From the NCBI RefSeq assembly GCF_004803635.1, contig NZ_SSWX01000002.1, positions 62,001 to 126,000 on the forward strand: DNA of 64,000 nt. The letters run 5' to 3'. The notes beneath the pieces were generated by a model. It saw only the letters and a program-made list of their open reading frames with translations, did no database searches and had not been told where the DNA came from. Both the position numbers and the translations under genes were made by a program. This document shows positions 1-8,774 of this stretch, in pieces (position 1 is the stretch's first letter; each line of letters begins with the position of its first letter). The stretch comes from Lampropedia aestuarii. Its GTDB lineage: Bacteria; Pseudomonadota; Gammaproteobacteria; Burkholderiales; Burkholderiaceae_C.

Positions 1-774
1 GGCGCAACGCCCTTGTTTGCACTGGCCATTGTTGGCATGCCAATCAATGTGCTGCCGCACACCGTGATTGCGAAGATCCTCGAAGGCGGTGAGTCAGTCT
101 GCCGCGATGCCGGCATTCCGCTCGCAGGTGGGCATTCCATCGATTCGGTGGAACCCATTTATGGACTGGTAGGCATTGGCATCGTCAACCCGGCCCAGCT
201 CAAACGCAATGCCAGCGCCCAGGCTGGCGATGTACTGATTCTAGGCAAACCGCTGGGTGTAGGCATTTTGTCTGCGGCCTTGAAAAAGAACATTCTGGAT
301 GAAGCAGGCTACGCCGCAATGATCGCAGCCACCACCCAGCTCAACCGTCCAGGCAGCAGCCTTGCTGGGCTCGAAGGGGTGCACGCGCTCACCGACGTCA
401 CCGGCTTTGGCCTGCTGGGCCACAGCCTGGAGCTGGCACGCGGCGCAGGCCTGACGGCAGAAATCGACAGCACCGCCTTGCGCCTGCTGCCACAGGTGCT
501 TGAGCTCGCAGAACAAGGCATCATCACTGGCGCGTCTGGCCGCAACTGGCAGTCGTATGGCAGCCAGGTCGAGCTGTCAGCCCGTATTCAACGAGAAGGC
601 AGTGGTGCAACCCAGGGCATTTTGACCGACCCGCAAACCTCGGGTGGACTGCTGGTGGCCTGCGCGCCAGAAGCGGCTCAGCACGTCTTGGAACTCTTTG
701 CACAGCAAGGTTTTCAAGATGCCGCTATCGTCGGGCGCATGGTGGCAGGAGATGCCAAGGTCGTGGTGCGATAA
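1..774 (+). CDS. selD: Selenide, water dikinase, 5'-truncated by the window edge
   Basis: SelD makes selenophosphate from selenide and ATP, the selenium donor for selenocysteine tRNA and selenouridine. The open frame runs in from base 1 (GATPLFALAIVGMP), so the N-terminus with the catalytic Cys/Sec lies outside the window; 257 residues are present. Visible family marks are GGHS in LAGGHSIDSVEP near residue 38 and the C-terminal DPQTSGGLL. The first in-frame start-like codon, TTG at 13, is internal to the protein and is not the start. A hairpin follows the stop. Proximity to fdhD, mobB and moaA suggests a link to formate dehydrogenase maturation, which is inference. Confidence 0.95.
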   Translation, partial: GATPLFALAIVGMPINVLPHTVIAKILEGGESVCRDAGIPLAGGHSIDSVEPIYGLVGIGIVNPAQLKRNASAQAGDVLILGKPLGVGILSAALKKNILDEAGYAAMIAATTQLNRPGSSLAGLEGVHALTDVTGFGLLGHSLELARGAGLTAEIDSTALRLLPQVLELAEQGIITGASGRNWQSYGSQVELSARIQREGSGATQGILTDPQTSGGLLVACAPEAAQHVLELFAQQGFQDAAIVGRMVAGDAKVVVR

Positions 775-820
775 ACTGCACCCCGCTCTTAGCTCTCAGC
801 CCCCAATTGCATAAAGCCAT

Positions 821-849
821 GCAAGCCGGTCCGGCTTGCTTTCCTATTT
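821..849 (+). terminator. Probable terminator hairpin after selD
   Basis: A perfect 9-bp inverted repeat (gcaagccgg / ccggcttgc) with a one-base centre is followed by a T-rich stretch (tttcctattt). It lies between the selD stop and the next gene's ribosome binding site. The T-tract is interrupted, so efficiency is uncertain. Confidence 0.55.
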
Positions 850-864
850 CTTCAAGGAGTCACC

Positions 865-1491
865 ATGAAATTGACGAGTCAAAGCATTCAAGACGGCCAG
901 CCGATTGCTGGCGAGTTCGCGTTTGCCGTGCCCGATGCTAGCAACCACGTCGCGCTGTCGAGCAACCGCAACCCGCACCTGGCTTGGAGCGATGTGCCGG
1001 CTGGCACGCAATCGTTTGTCGTGGTCTGCCATGACCCTGATGTACCCAGCAAAGGCGATGACGTCAACCAAGAAGGCAAAACCGTGCCCGCCGATTTGCC
1101 CCGCGTTGATTTCTACCACTGGCTGCTATTGGATATTCCAGCTGCGACCACCGAAATCCAAGCTGGCAGCCAGGCAGATGGTGTAATTGCTCGCGGCAAA
1201 AGTGGTCCTGCAGCGCCGCATGGCCTGCGCCACGGCATCAATGACTACACCGGCTGGTTTGCCGGCGATGCGCAAATGGGTGGCCAGTATTTTGGCTACG
1301 ACGGTCCTTGCCCACCATGGAACGACTCGATCGTGCACCGCTATATTTTCACCGTCTACGCGCTGGCCACACCTACGCTGCAGGTTGAAGGCGAGCTCAA
1401 CGGCGCCAATGTCAAAGCCGCATTGGCCAAAGCCCAGGTGCTGGGCCAGGCCAGCATCACTGGCACTTACAGCCTCAATACCGCACTGTAA
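865..1491 (+). CDS. YbhB/YbcL family Raf kinase inhibitor-like (PEBP) protein
   Basis: This 208-residue protein belongs to the phosphatidylethanolamine-binding protein superfamily. The bacterial YbhB/YbcL members have an unsettled role. Visible family motifs are LAWSDVPAGTQSFVVV followed by DPDVP, and later YFGYDGPCPPWND with HRYIFTVYAL. No signal peptide is evident, so it is probably cytoplasmic. The ATG at 865 is preceded by a good aaggag ribosome binding site 8 bases upstream. It ends only 3 bases from the convergent fdhD stop, leaving no room for a separate terminator between them. Confidence 0.9.
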   Translation: MKLTSQSIQDGQPIAGEFAFAVPDASNHVALSSNRNPHLAWSDVPAGTQSFVVVCHDPDVPSKGDDVNQEGKTVPADLPRVDFYHWLLLDIPAATTEIQAGSQADGVIARGKSGPAAPHGLRHGINDYTGWFAGDAQMGGQYFGYDGPCPPWNDSIVHRYIFTVYALATPTLQVEGELNGANVKAALAKAQVLGQASITGTYSLNTAL

Positions 1492-1494
1492 GTT

Positions 1495-2418
1495 CTATAG
1501 TGTGTAGCGCACCGCCCGTGGTGCGCGCACCAGCCCCCACAATTGCAAACCTGCTGTTTTGGCCACTTGAATCGCCAACGACGTGGGGGCAGAAATCGTC
1601 GCCAACAAGGGAATGCCCAAGCGCGAGCATTTGCGCACCAGCTCATAGCTGGCGCGGCTGGACATCACGACAAACCCCTCATCTGGCCAAGGCTGGCCAT
1701 GCAAGCCCAGCGCCCGCTCAGGGTGCGAAGCACGTGCAGCCAAAGCCTGCGCACGCGCGCCCAACAGCTTGTCCAAGGCATTGTGGCGGCCCACATCTTC
1801 ATATACCGCAATCAATTCACCCTCCGGGCTGGCGAAGCCTGCGGCGTGCACGGCCCCAGTCGCCTTGTTCAAATGCTGCTGCGCTGGCATCGCAGCCATG
1901 GCCTTGAACAGCGTTAGAACATCGACCTGCGCCAACCAAGCGGGGCGTTGCTGCTGGGGTGGCAGCATATCCAAGGCCTGCAAATTGTCGATACCGCAGA
2001 CGCCACAACCGGATCTCCCAGCCAAGCTGCGGCGCTGCTCTTTCAAGCGCATAAAGGCACTGCTGGCAATCTCCAGCCGCACTTCCACAGCAGGCAAATC
2101 GGGAGCGGTGAACACCGGCGCTGCGGCATGGGCTGGCGCGCATGCATCAACCGTCACCAGTTCCATGTCATAACAATCGGCGGCGCGGTCGATGATGCCT
2201 TCACTCAGAGCAAAACCCAGGGCCATTGCAGGCAGGTCTTGCGGCGTGCACATCATCACCGCATGCGAAATGCCGTTGAATACCAAGGCCACCGGCACTT
2301 CAGCCACCACCTGGTCGTCCTGCCAGTCTGCAACCTGGCCTTGCACCGAGCGCTGCACTGGCACAGTGTCCAACGCAGTAGGCAGCACAATGTCGGATTC
2401 GTCAAAAAAAATGGGCAT
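1495..2418 (-). CDS. fdhD: Formate dehydrogenase accessory sulfurtransferase FdhD
   Basis: FdhD transfers sulfur from the IscS cysteine desulfurase to the bis-MGD molybdenum cofactor of formate dehydrogenase. From the ATG at 2418 the protein has 307 residues; a TTG five codons upstream (2433) is also possible. The catalytic pair is visible as C138-G-V-C141 in the loop SGCGVCG, and the C-terminal half carries the conserved EDVGRHNALDK motif. It is the last gene of a leftward moaA-mobB-fdhD group, 76-103 bases after mobB. No formate dehydrogenase structural gene is in this window. Confidence 0.95.
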   Translation of the reverse strand: MPIFFDESDIVLPTALDTVPVQRSVQGQVADWQDDQVVAEVPVALVFNGISHAVMMCTPQDLPAMALGFALSEGIIDRAADCYDMELVTVDACAPAHAAAPVFTAPDLPAVEVRLEIASSAFMRLKEQRRSLAGRSGCGVCGIDNLQALDMLPPQQQRPAWLAQVDVLTLFKAMAAMPAQQHLNKATGAVHAAGFASPEGELIAVYEDVGRHNALDKLLGARAQALAARASHPERALGLHGQPWPDEGFVVMSSRASYELVRKCSRLGIPLLATISAPTSLAIQVAKTAGLQLWGLVRAPRAVRYTL

Positions 2419-2521
2419 AGTGTGGGCGTGCAATCGTCACAAACAAGCGGCTATTGTGTGCACAAACAGCGCTTGGGGTGGGCAAAAAAACCAGAGATCG
2501 GATGTAGCCCAATCCTGCAGA

Positions 2522-3031
2522 TCAACGTGCGTGCAGCAAGATGAAGTCGGCAATCACCGCAGGTGCATTCAAAGGCAACCAGTGCAAGGCCGCTGGTGCC
2601 GCATCGGGCTTGGCGACATCGCTGGCCACCGCCAAGCAATCAAAGTCGGCTTGGGCAAACAAAGGCGTTTGGCCAAGTTCTGGACGAAACACTTCGAGTC
2701 TGGCCATTGCATCGTGCTTGAAACCTTCGATCAAGGTCAAGTCGGCAGGCGCGAGGCGGCTGAGCTGCTCGGCCAAGCTAGGCTGGGGCTGCTCACGCAG
2801 CTCGTGCACGATGGCAAAACGGTAGGGTGAGCTGACCATGACTTCCTGCGCGCCAGCGGCACGAAAACGCGCACTGTCTTTGCCCGGCGGCTCCAAGGTG
2901 ATGTCGTGGTGGCTGTGTTTGATGACGTTGACGCGCAGGCCCTTGGCAATGAAGATGGGCAACAGAGCTTCCAGCAAGGTGGTTTTGCCGCTGCCAGAGC
3001 GGCCTGCCAAGCCAAATACTTTCTGAGTCAC
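2522..3031 (-). CDS. mobB: Molybdopterin-guanine dinucleotide biosynthesis protein MobB
   Basis: MobB is a GTP-binding P-loop protein that assists MobA in forming the guanine dinucleotide form of the molybdenum cofactor. The 169-residue product starts with a typical [18 protein letters not shown] Walker A region (about residues 6-23), then VIKHSHHD, the Lys-His motif of the family, and LTLIEGFKH. Length is normal. The start lies 5 bases after the moaA stop, so the two are almost certainly cotranscribed. Confidence 0.95.
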   Translation of the reverse strand: MTQKVFGLAGRSGSGKTTLLEALLPIFIAKGLRVNVIKHSHHDITLEPPGKDSARFRAAGAQEVMVSSPYRFAIVHELREQPQPSLAEQLSRLAPADLTLIEGFKHDAMARLEVFRPELGQTPLFAQADFDCLAVASDVAKPDAAPAALHWLPLNAPAVIADFILLHAR

Positions 3032-3036
3032 AGCGC

Positions 3037-4035
3037 TTAGCCCCCAGTTTGGGACATGAAGCGCACAACTTGCGCACGCTTGCTGTTGAACTCATGGCGC
3101 TCGGGCTTAGCGGCGATGCCCGCCTTGATCGCAGCAACCAGCTCTGCGTCGTTGGCGCCCTGGCGCAACATGCGGCCCAGCGGCACGCTGTTTTCCTGGC
3201 CAAGGCACAAATGCAAAGTGCCATCAACGGTCAAACGCACACGGTTGCAGGTTTCGCAAAAATGCTGCGACATCGGCGTGATCACGCCCAGGACGGGTGC
3301 GCCGCTTTGGCCTGAAGTCCAGTAACGGGCCGGACCGCTGTCGCTGGTATCCAAGGACGGCACCAAGTGGTAGCGCTGCGCAATCACGGCGCCCATGTGC
3401 GTCAGATTCGCATGCTGGAATTGCTGGCCGGTGCTGCCAATGGGCATGTTCTCGATCAGGCGCAAAATAAAGCCGTTGTCCAAGGTGAACTGCAGCAGTT
3501 GCTCAATATCGTCTGGCGGCGTTTGGGCATTGACCACGCAGTTGAGCTTGATCGGCGCAAAACCCACTTCGCGCGCCGCCTGCAAGCCTTGCAGCACATC
3601 GGCCAACACATCGCGGCCCGTGATTTCGGCAAAGCGCGCAGCATCCAAGGAGTCCAAGCTGACATTGAGGCGTTGGACACCCGCCTCTTTCAAACTGGCC
3701 GCATGGCGGGCCAAGGTCGTCGCATTGGTGGACAGCGATAAATCCCGCACCTGCGGCATTGCCGTGATGCGCGCAGCCAAATCGGCCACGCCTTTGCGCA
3801 TCAATGGCTCGCCGCCCGTCAAGCGCACTTTGCACACGCCCAACTGCACAAACAAGCCAATCACACGGGCCATTTCGGCGTGGCTGAGCCAATGCGCGGG
3901 CTCCTCAAAACCCTTAAAGCCCTTGGGCATGCAATAATTGCAGCGCAAATCACAGCGGTCGGTGACAGACACACGCAGATAGCTGATCTTGCGACCATAG
4001 CTGTCTATCATTGACTGGGTGTGGTGAGCTGTCAT
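3037..4035 (-). CDS. moaA: GTP 3',8-cyclase MoaA (molybdenum cofactor biosynthesis)
   Basis: MoaA is the radical-SAM enzyme that rearranges GTP in the first step of molybdopterin synthesis. The 332-residue protein has the N-terminal cluster motif C28-x3-C32-x2-C35 ([11 protein letters not shown]), the SAM-binding LTGGEPL, a second C-terminal cluster in [12 protein letters not shown] with a later Cys in LHLCLG, and the conserved C-terminal Gly-Gly tail (SQTGG). An alternative ATG lies 8 codons downstream (4011); neither has a clear ribosome binding site. It heads the leftward moaA-mobB-fdhD group and is divergent from the RnfB-like gene. Confidence 0.96.
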   Translation of the reverse strand: MTAHHTQSMIDSYGRKISYLRVSVTDRCDLRCNYCMPKGFKGFEEPAHWLSHAEMARVIGLFVQLGVCKVRLTGGEPLMRKGVADLAARITAMPQVRDLSLSTNATTLARHAASLKEAGVQRLNVSLDSLDAARFAEITGRDVLADVLQGLQAAREVGFAPIKLNCVVNAQTPPDDIEQLLQFTLDNGFILRLIENMPIGSTGQQFQHANLTHMGAVIAQRYHLVPSLDTSDSGPARYWTSGQSGAPVLGVITPMSQHFCETCNRVRLTVDGTLHLCLGQENSVPLGRMLRQGANDAELVAAIKAGIAAKPERHEFNSKRAQVVRFMSQTGG

Positions 4036-4094
4036 ACAAAAACCGTGTGGGACTCTTATCAGAGCTGCAGTGTAACTGCGACTGCTCTAGTATT

Positions 4095-4134
4095 CTTATA
4101 TGGGGTGTCAAACCCATAAGTCAAGCATGACTTA
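4095..4134. promoter_or_regulatory. Adjacent dyad symmetries in the moaA / rnfB-like divergent region
   Basis: The 190-base region between the moaA and rnfB-like starts holds a perfect 7-bp inverted repeat, taagtca and tgactta separated by agca, at 4117-4134. Its left arm is shared with a second imperfect dyad at 4095-4120 (cttatatggg / cccataag). There is no T-tract, so a protein-binding site is more likely than a terminator. The binding factor is unknown. Confidence 0.35.
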
Positions 4135-4225
4135 CGCTCAGGCCCCAGCGATGCTCGCACTGGCCTAGCCGGCACGCACGACCTCATACAAAAACAATTC
4201 TCCCGCCCCACAGCCCCGAGTTTTC

Positions 4226-4960
4226 ATGCATTCTTCACAAGCCCTGGTTCCATTACTGGATGCAGCCCTGCCGCAAACGCAATGCACGCGCTGCGGCTAC
4301 CCGGATTGCCACGCGTATGCAAAGGCGATCGCGTTTGAGCACGCACCAATCAACCAATGCCCTCCGGGTGGTGCTGAAGGGGTAGCGCGATTGGCCGCGC
4401 TGACCCAGCGGCCGATTGAGCCTGTCAACCCAGACAACGGCATCGAAGGCCCGCGCGCGATGGCCATCATTGATGAGCAGTGGTGCATTGGCTGCACGCT
4501 ATGCGTCAAGGCCTGCCCGGTCGATGCGATTGTGGGCGCCAACAAAACCATGCACACCGTGCTGGAGGCGGCTTGTACCGGCTGCGAGCTGTGCATTCCC
4601 GTCTGCCCCATCGATTGCATCAGCCTGGAGCCGATCACCGGCAGCGCCAGCGGTTGGCAAGCTTGGAGTGATGCGCAGGCCCAAGAAGCGCTCAGCCGCT
4701 ATGTGCAGCGGGCCGACCGTTTAGGCCTGACCGTAGGCGCGCAGCAAGCACCGCTGCACCAGCGTCGCCAACGCATACGAGACGCGGCAGATGTCGTCAG
4801 TGTGATAACGCCTACGGCATCGGACTCTACAGCCCATGCGAATCCGGCTGGCGCTTCGGCCCAGCCTGACAACACGGCTGCAGGCAGCGCGGCAACACCA
4901 GGCAAAGCCGCGTTATTGGCAGATATTTTGAAAAAAGCGCAAGCCAAACGGCGCCAATAA
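4226..4960 (+). CDS. RnfB/RsxB-like electron-transport ferredoxin
   Basis: A 244-residue iron-sulfur protein. It has an N-terminal four-Cys domain (C20, C23, C28, C45) like that of RnfB, then two 4Fe-4S ferredoxin motifs: C87-IG-C90-TL-C93-VKA-C97-P and C117-TG-C120-EL-C123-IPV-C127-P. It lacks the N-terminal membrane helix of enterobacterial RsxB. The C-terminal third is Ala-rich and low in complexity, ending in a basic KKAQAKRRQ. No other Rnf subunit is nearby, so it probably acts as a stand-alone soluble electron carrier; the partner is unknown. Confidence 0.85.
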   Translation: MHSSQALVPLLDAALPQTQCTRCGYPDCHAYAKAIAFEHAPINQCPPGGAEGVARLAALTQRPIEPVNPDNGIEGPRAMAIIDEQWCIGCTLCVKACPVDAIVGANKTMHTVLEAACTGCELCIPVCPIDCISLEPITGSASGWQAWSDAQAQEALSRYVQRADRLGLTVGAQQAPLHQRRQRIRDAADVVSVITPTASDSTAHANPAGASAQPDNTAAGSAATPGKAALLADILKKAQAKRRQ

Positions 4961-5000
4961 ACCACGGCAAACCACAGCCATCTTTGCCCAGATGCGCGGG

Positions 5001-6107
5001 CTAGATCGACTGCAGCGCCCCAGCCATCAAACCGGTCATCACCAAACCGAGCTGCCAGCGCTGCAACTTCGGCCAGCTGATGCTGCCGCGTTCCGTCCAT
5101 GCGTGCAGCACGCCGCCTGCCGCAATAGAAAGCAAGACCGCAGCCACCACTCCCAGGCAGTTGGCCAGCACATCACCGGGCCACAGACTGTGTACGCTGG
5201 CATTGACCAACAGACAGACAGGAAAGTGAATTAAAAAAATGGAGTACGAGCGCTGGCCTATCCAAGTCAGTGGCTGTAGAGGCCAATGGCGCAAGGCCGT
5301 GGGCCAGCGCAAATAGGGCAGTAAGACCAGCACCCCGGCACTGGCGACAGCCAGCGCAATGCGGTCACGCCAGTCCAGCCACAGCGCAGTGGCGCCAAGC
5401 ACAGCGATCATCGCCACCCACAGAAGACGTTGCTGGCGCTGTGCGCTGTGCACACTCCACCAAGCCATCATGCCCAGGCCATAAGCGCCGAAAAAGTACA
5501 AGGCCCAGATGTCCCAATCGCTGTTGCGGTTCCACAAGCACAAAGACAGGGCCGTGGCCACAACAATGCCCACCTGCCCCAAGCCTGACCAGTAGCGCTG
5601 GTGTTTGCACCAATACAACCACAGCAGGCACAGTGCATAGAGCTGAAAGTCAATCGCCACATACCAAACACCGGCCGACAGCGATTCATAGCCAGCGATG
5701 CTGTGCAACAGCAGCATGTGCGCAATCACACTGTCCCAAGTTGGAGTCGCCGAGACGGAGTCGTGCTCGAAGCCCATCTCGCGCACCAACTCATTGACGA
5801 TGATGGCAATCACCAGTGCAGCAGAATAAGGCAGGCTCAAGCGCACAAAGCGTTTGCTGAGCGTGGGCAAGAATGGCAGGTCTTTGGCAATCCCTTGGGG
5901 CGCAAGTGCGGCAGCTGCCCAATAGCCGCCCACCACCAGAAAAACCTGCACCGTCATGCGGGCATACTCATCCAGCCACGCCATCAAACCGGGCAGATAG
6001 GGCTGCAAGACGTCAGCCATAGGGCCATAAAATACCAAGTGGTGGCACACAATCAAAAGGCATGCGACGGCCTTGATATGGTCCAAGGCGGTGTTTCTGG
6101 AACGCAT
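5001..6107 (-). CDS. Acyltransferase family 3 (OafA/YrhL-type) membrane protein
   Basis: An integral membrane protein of 368 residues from the ATG at 6107. The start is chosen because the family-typical opening RSRNTALDHIKAVACLLIVCHHLVF follows at once. An upstream extension to 6290 is possible but is Cys-rich and unlike the family. About ten hydrophobic helices follow, including the late SYSIFLIHFPVCLLV helix typical of the family. Such enzymes transfer acyl groups to surface polysaccharides or other envelope molecules; the substrate cannot be read from sequence. It converges on the RnfB-like gene 40 bases away. Confidence 0.85.
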   Translation of the reverse strand: MRSRNTALDHIKAVACLLIVCHHLVFYGPMADVLQPYLPGLMAWLDEYARMTVQVFLVVGGYWAAAALAPQGIAKDLPFLPTLSKRFVRLSLPYSAALVIAIIVNELVREMGFEHDSVSATPTWDSVIAHMLLLHSIAGYESLSAGVWYVAIDFQLYALCLLWLYWCKHQRYWSGLGQVGIVVATALSLCLWNRNSDWDIWALYFFGAYGLGMMAWWSVHSAQRQQRLLWVAMIAVLGATALWLDWRDRIALAVASAGVLVLLPYLRWPTALRHWPLQPLTWIGQRSYSIFLIHFPVCLLVNASVHSLWPGDVLANCLGVVAAVLLSIAAGGVLHAWTERGSISWPKLQRWQLGLVMTGLMAGALQSI

Positions 6108-6694
6108 AAAAGTCGACAGCCTCTTGCGCAGTTGTAAATGAATAGCGAAAGCTTTGCACTGAGCCACGTCCAGGCAGCCTGGCTGCCTGCACGTTGCAAC
6201 ACCCCGTGCACATGCCCACCAATGTGTGAGATACAGAGCAATACCGGCGTCACGCCAAACACATGCTGAGCAGGCGCAACCACAAGGCACTGGTGCTGTC
6301 TATAACGCCACAACTAACAAATTGTTGACAAAAACATCATTTTTTGTATCCACCCTAGCGAAGCTGCGCGAATGCCAGGTAAGACTTGTGTAAGTCGACC
6401 ATCGCCATCATGGCTGGCCAACACCCTCTTGAGGAACGCATCGCATGCCAAGCAACACCGCGTTGCGGTCACCACATCGCACCGCAAGCACCAGCCATAC
6501 CAGGCGCGCAACACCCCCACACAACGCTATTGACGGGCACAGCCGCTCAACCTGGCCGCAGGGATTTGGCATTGCCGGTACGCAAACGCCTAAGAGCCTG
6601 TTCAAAATCTCCGCGCAGTCGCGTTGAAAACAGACCTCTGGTCAGCCGCTCCAGTGACAATAGGGTCTTTATTGGCTACCTTTAAGCTGTTCAA
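6108..6694. other. Gene-poor 587-base stretch with a dispersed repeat copy
   Basis: This lies between the divergent acyltransferase and the response regulator. No convincing gene is seen; the short open frames lack family features and ribosome binding sites. It carries one copy of the dispersed repeat at 6591-6630, about 65 bases upstream of the regulator start. A TTGACA box at 6325-6330 has no well-spaced -10 partner. Confidence 0.6.
6591..6630 (+). repeat. Dispersed repeat copy 1 (TAAGAGCCTGTTCAAA type)
   Basis: It begins with the exact 16-base core TAAGAGCCTGTTCAAA and continues into atctccgcgcagtcgcgttg, a continuation closely shared with the copy at 54280. It lies in the promoter region of the OmpR-type regulator. 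Unlike other copies it is not at a stop codon. Confidence 0.7.
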
Positions 6695-7381
6695 ATGAGC
6701 CGAGTTTTATTAGTAGAAGACCATGAGCGCTTGGCCGGGCTGATACAAAAAGGCCTGGCTGCCGATGGCATTGCAGTCGATGCAGTCAGTCGAATGGATT
6801 CGGCCTGGACCGCCCTGACCCAGCTGTCTTACCAGGCTTTGGTGCTCGATCGTGGTTTGCCCGATGGCGATGGCATTGCATTGCTCTACCAGCTGCGCCG
6901 TGCCAATATGGGCATTCCTTGTCTGGTGTTGACCGCCAGAGATGCGCTGCATGACCGCATCCAAGGCTTGGATGCCGGTGCCGATGACTACTTGCCCAAA
7001 CCCTTTGCGATGGAAGAAATGGTCGCACGGGTGCGGGCCTTGCTGCGCCGCCCAGTGGTTTTCCAAAGCGCCAACCCCAGCTATGGTGATGTGCTATTGC
7101 AAGAAGACACCAGTGAGTTGCGCTGTGGCGATCTGGCCACAGTACTGGCCCCCGCAGAATTGCAAATCATGCTGCTGCTGGTGCGCAAACAAGGCCAAGT
7201 CGTGCGCCGCAGTGCGCTGGAATCTGCCGCTTGGGGCCTGGGTGAGGCCGTCACCCCAAATGCCTTGGATGTAGCCTTGCACCGTTTGCGGCGCAAGCTC
7301 AGCATGCTGGGCTCTGGCCAGCAAATTGTGAATATGAGAGGCCTTGGTTATGCGCTGGCGCACAAAGAAGTGGCTCAATAG
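6695..7381 (+). CDS. OmpR-family response regulator
   Basis: A 228-residue response regulator. The receiver domain occupies residues 1-115 with acidic pocket E8-D9, phosphoacceptor D52 (LVLDRGLPDGDG), T80 and K102 (YLPKPF). A winged-helix DNA-binding domain follows at about 130-225, ending in NMRGLGYAL. The arrangement resembles QseB/PmrA/TctD-type regulators. It overlaps the start of the partner kinase by 32 bases, so the two are translationally coupled. The signal sensed is unknown. Confidence 0.93.
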   Translation: MSRVLLVEDHERLAGLIQKGLAADGIAVDAVSRMDSAWTALTQLSYQALVLDRGLPDGDGIALLYQLRRANMGIPCLVLTARDALHDRIQGLDAGADDYLPKPFAMEEMVARVRALLRRPVVFQSANPSYGDVLLQEDTSELRCGDLATVLAPAELQIMLLLVRKQGQVVRRSALESAAWGLGEAVTPNALDVALHRLRRKLSMLGSGQQIVNMRGLGYALAHKEVAQ

Positions 7382-8774
7382 TTTACGGATTCAGGTTTTC
7401 CTGGTTTTCATCGCGGGCTCTGTCCTCAGCATCGCCTTGATTGCCATCGTGGCCGGGGTGGTCCTGAACACCAAAGGCACTTTTTTCGCGCGGATGGATT
7501 TGACCCAGGCCGCCCAAAAAATGGCCCACGAAATTACGTTCGATGCCGCAGGTACGCCGACCGGCTTTAGCCCGCGGATCACCAACGGGCGTATTGATTT
7601 CAACTGGATTTTTGACAACCTGGACAAAGATTCAGGCTGGCGCATCCTGAATGCACAAGGCCAGGTGGCCTTGGCCTCCACGGCCAGCCCGCAGCTATGG
7701 CAAGCCATGGATGCCATGCCTTTGGAGCCTGGCAGCTTTAGGTTTGAACACCAAGGCATTGCAATGCGCGCTGCCACCAGCGCCATTGTGCACAACGGGC
7801 ACACTTGGTACTTCCAATTGACCATCAGCAGCCGTTTTATGTATTTGATGTATGACGCCTTTGCGCTGCCATTCATGGTCAAAGGCATCGGTCTGTTCAG
7901 CGTGGTGCTGTTTTTCGTGTTTGGCCCCTGCCTCTACATCACACTGCGCCACACTCTGGCCCCCCTGCGCACGGTAGCGGAGTCGGCCGCAGCCATTTCA
8001 CCGCGCTCGATTCATGCCCGGCTAAGCACCGCCCATGTGCCTTCTGAGATCTCGCCAATGGTTGACAGCTTCAACCATGTTTTGCAACGCTTGGAGCAAG
8101 GCTACCGCGCGCAGCAAGAGTTTCTGGGCAATGCCGCGCATGAATTGAAAACACCGCTGTCCTTGATCCGCGCGCAAATTGAGCTGACAGAAGCCGACCC
8201 TGAGATGCGTGCGGCCCTGCTCAGCGATGTGCAATACATGAGTCGGCAAGTGCAGCAATTGTTGATGCTGGCCGAAGCCAGCGAGCAAGGCAACTACCAA
8301 CTCGCACCGACCCTGGTCATCGAAGTGGTTGAGGAGGCCGCCGCTTATTTGGACCGCATGGCTGAAGCCGCGCAGGTGGGGCTGCACCTGCAGATCACCC
8401 AGGCACGCTCAACGCAGTGGAACGCCGACCGAAGCGCCTTGTTCACACTGCTGAAAAACCTGCTGGAGAACGCCATCCAACACGCGCCAGCACACAGCAG
8501 CGTCGACATTGAGGTGCATAGCGACCACATCAGCGTGCGTGACTACGGCCCGCCGATTGACACGGCCAGCCTCACACGGCTGTCTGAGCGTTTTTGGCGT
8601 GCCCCACAGCGCCGCGACCAAGGCGCTGGGCTGGGCTTGCCCATTTGCCTAGAAATTGCGCAGGCCCACGATTGGACCTTGGCCATTGAACGCGCCGAAC
8701 CGGGCTTGCGCGTTACGCTCAGTTTGACGCCTGCAAGCGCCAGGCCATCGCCTCCCCCCCACGCAGAGGCTTGA
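7350..8774 (+). CDS. Two-component sensor histidine kinase (inner membrane)
   Basis: A 474-residue kinase from the ATG at 7350 (a TTG at 7344 is in frame). Two membrane helices, about residues 15-38 and 178-198, flank a periplasmic sensor of roughly 140 residues. Then come a HAMP-like linker, the H box [14 protein letters not shown] with H264, the N box [13 protein letters not shown] and the G box [13 protein letters not shown]. It pairs with the upstream response regulator. Its last 56 bases overlap the 3' end of pyrC on the opposite strand, so the Pro-rich tail ([11 protein letters not shown]) is encoded antisense to pyrC. Confidence 0.93.
   Translation: MRWRTKKWLNSLRIQVFLVFIAGSVLSIALIAIVAGVVLNTKGTFFARMDLTQAAQKMAHEITFDAAGTPTGFSPRITNGRIDFNWIFDNLDKDSGWRILNAQGQVALASTASPQLWQAMDAMPLEPGSFRFEHQGIAMRAATSAIVHNGHTWYFQLTISSRFMYLMYDAFALPFMVKGIGLFSVVLFFVFGPCLYITLRHTLAPLRTVAESAAAISPRSIHARLSTAHVPSEISPMVDSFNHVLQRLEQGYRAQQEFLGNAAHELKTPLSLIRAQIELTEADPEMRAALLSDVQYMSRQVQQLLMLAEASEQGNYQLAPTLVIEVVEEAAAYLDRMAEAAQVGLHLQITQARSTQWNADRSALFTLLKNLLENAIQHAPAHSSVDIEVHSDHISVRDYGPPIDTASLTRLSERFWRAPQRRDQGAGLGLPICLEIAQAHDWTLAIERAEPGLRVTLSLTPASARPSPPPHAEA

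Noticed and set aside
5001-6290. Extended start of the acyltransferase at 6290
   Set aside because: The extra 61 residues are Cys/Trp-rich and unlike the family; the ATG at 6107 gives the typical N-terminus.
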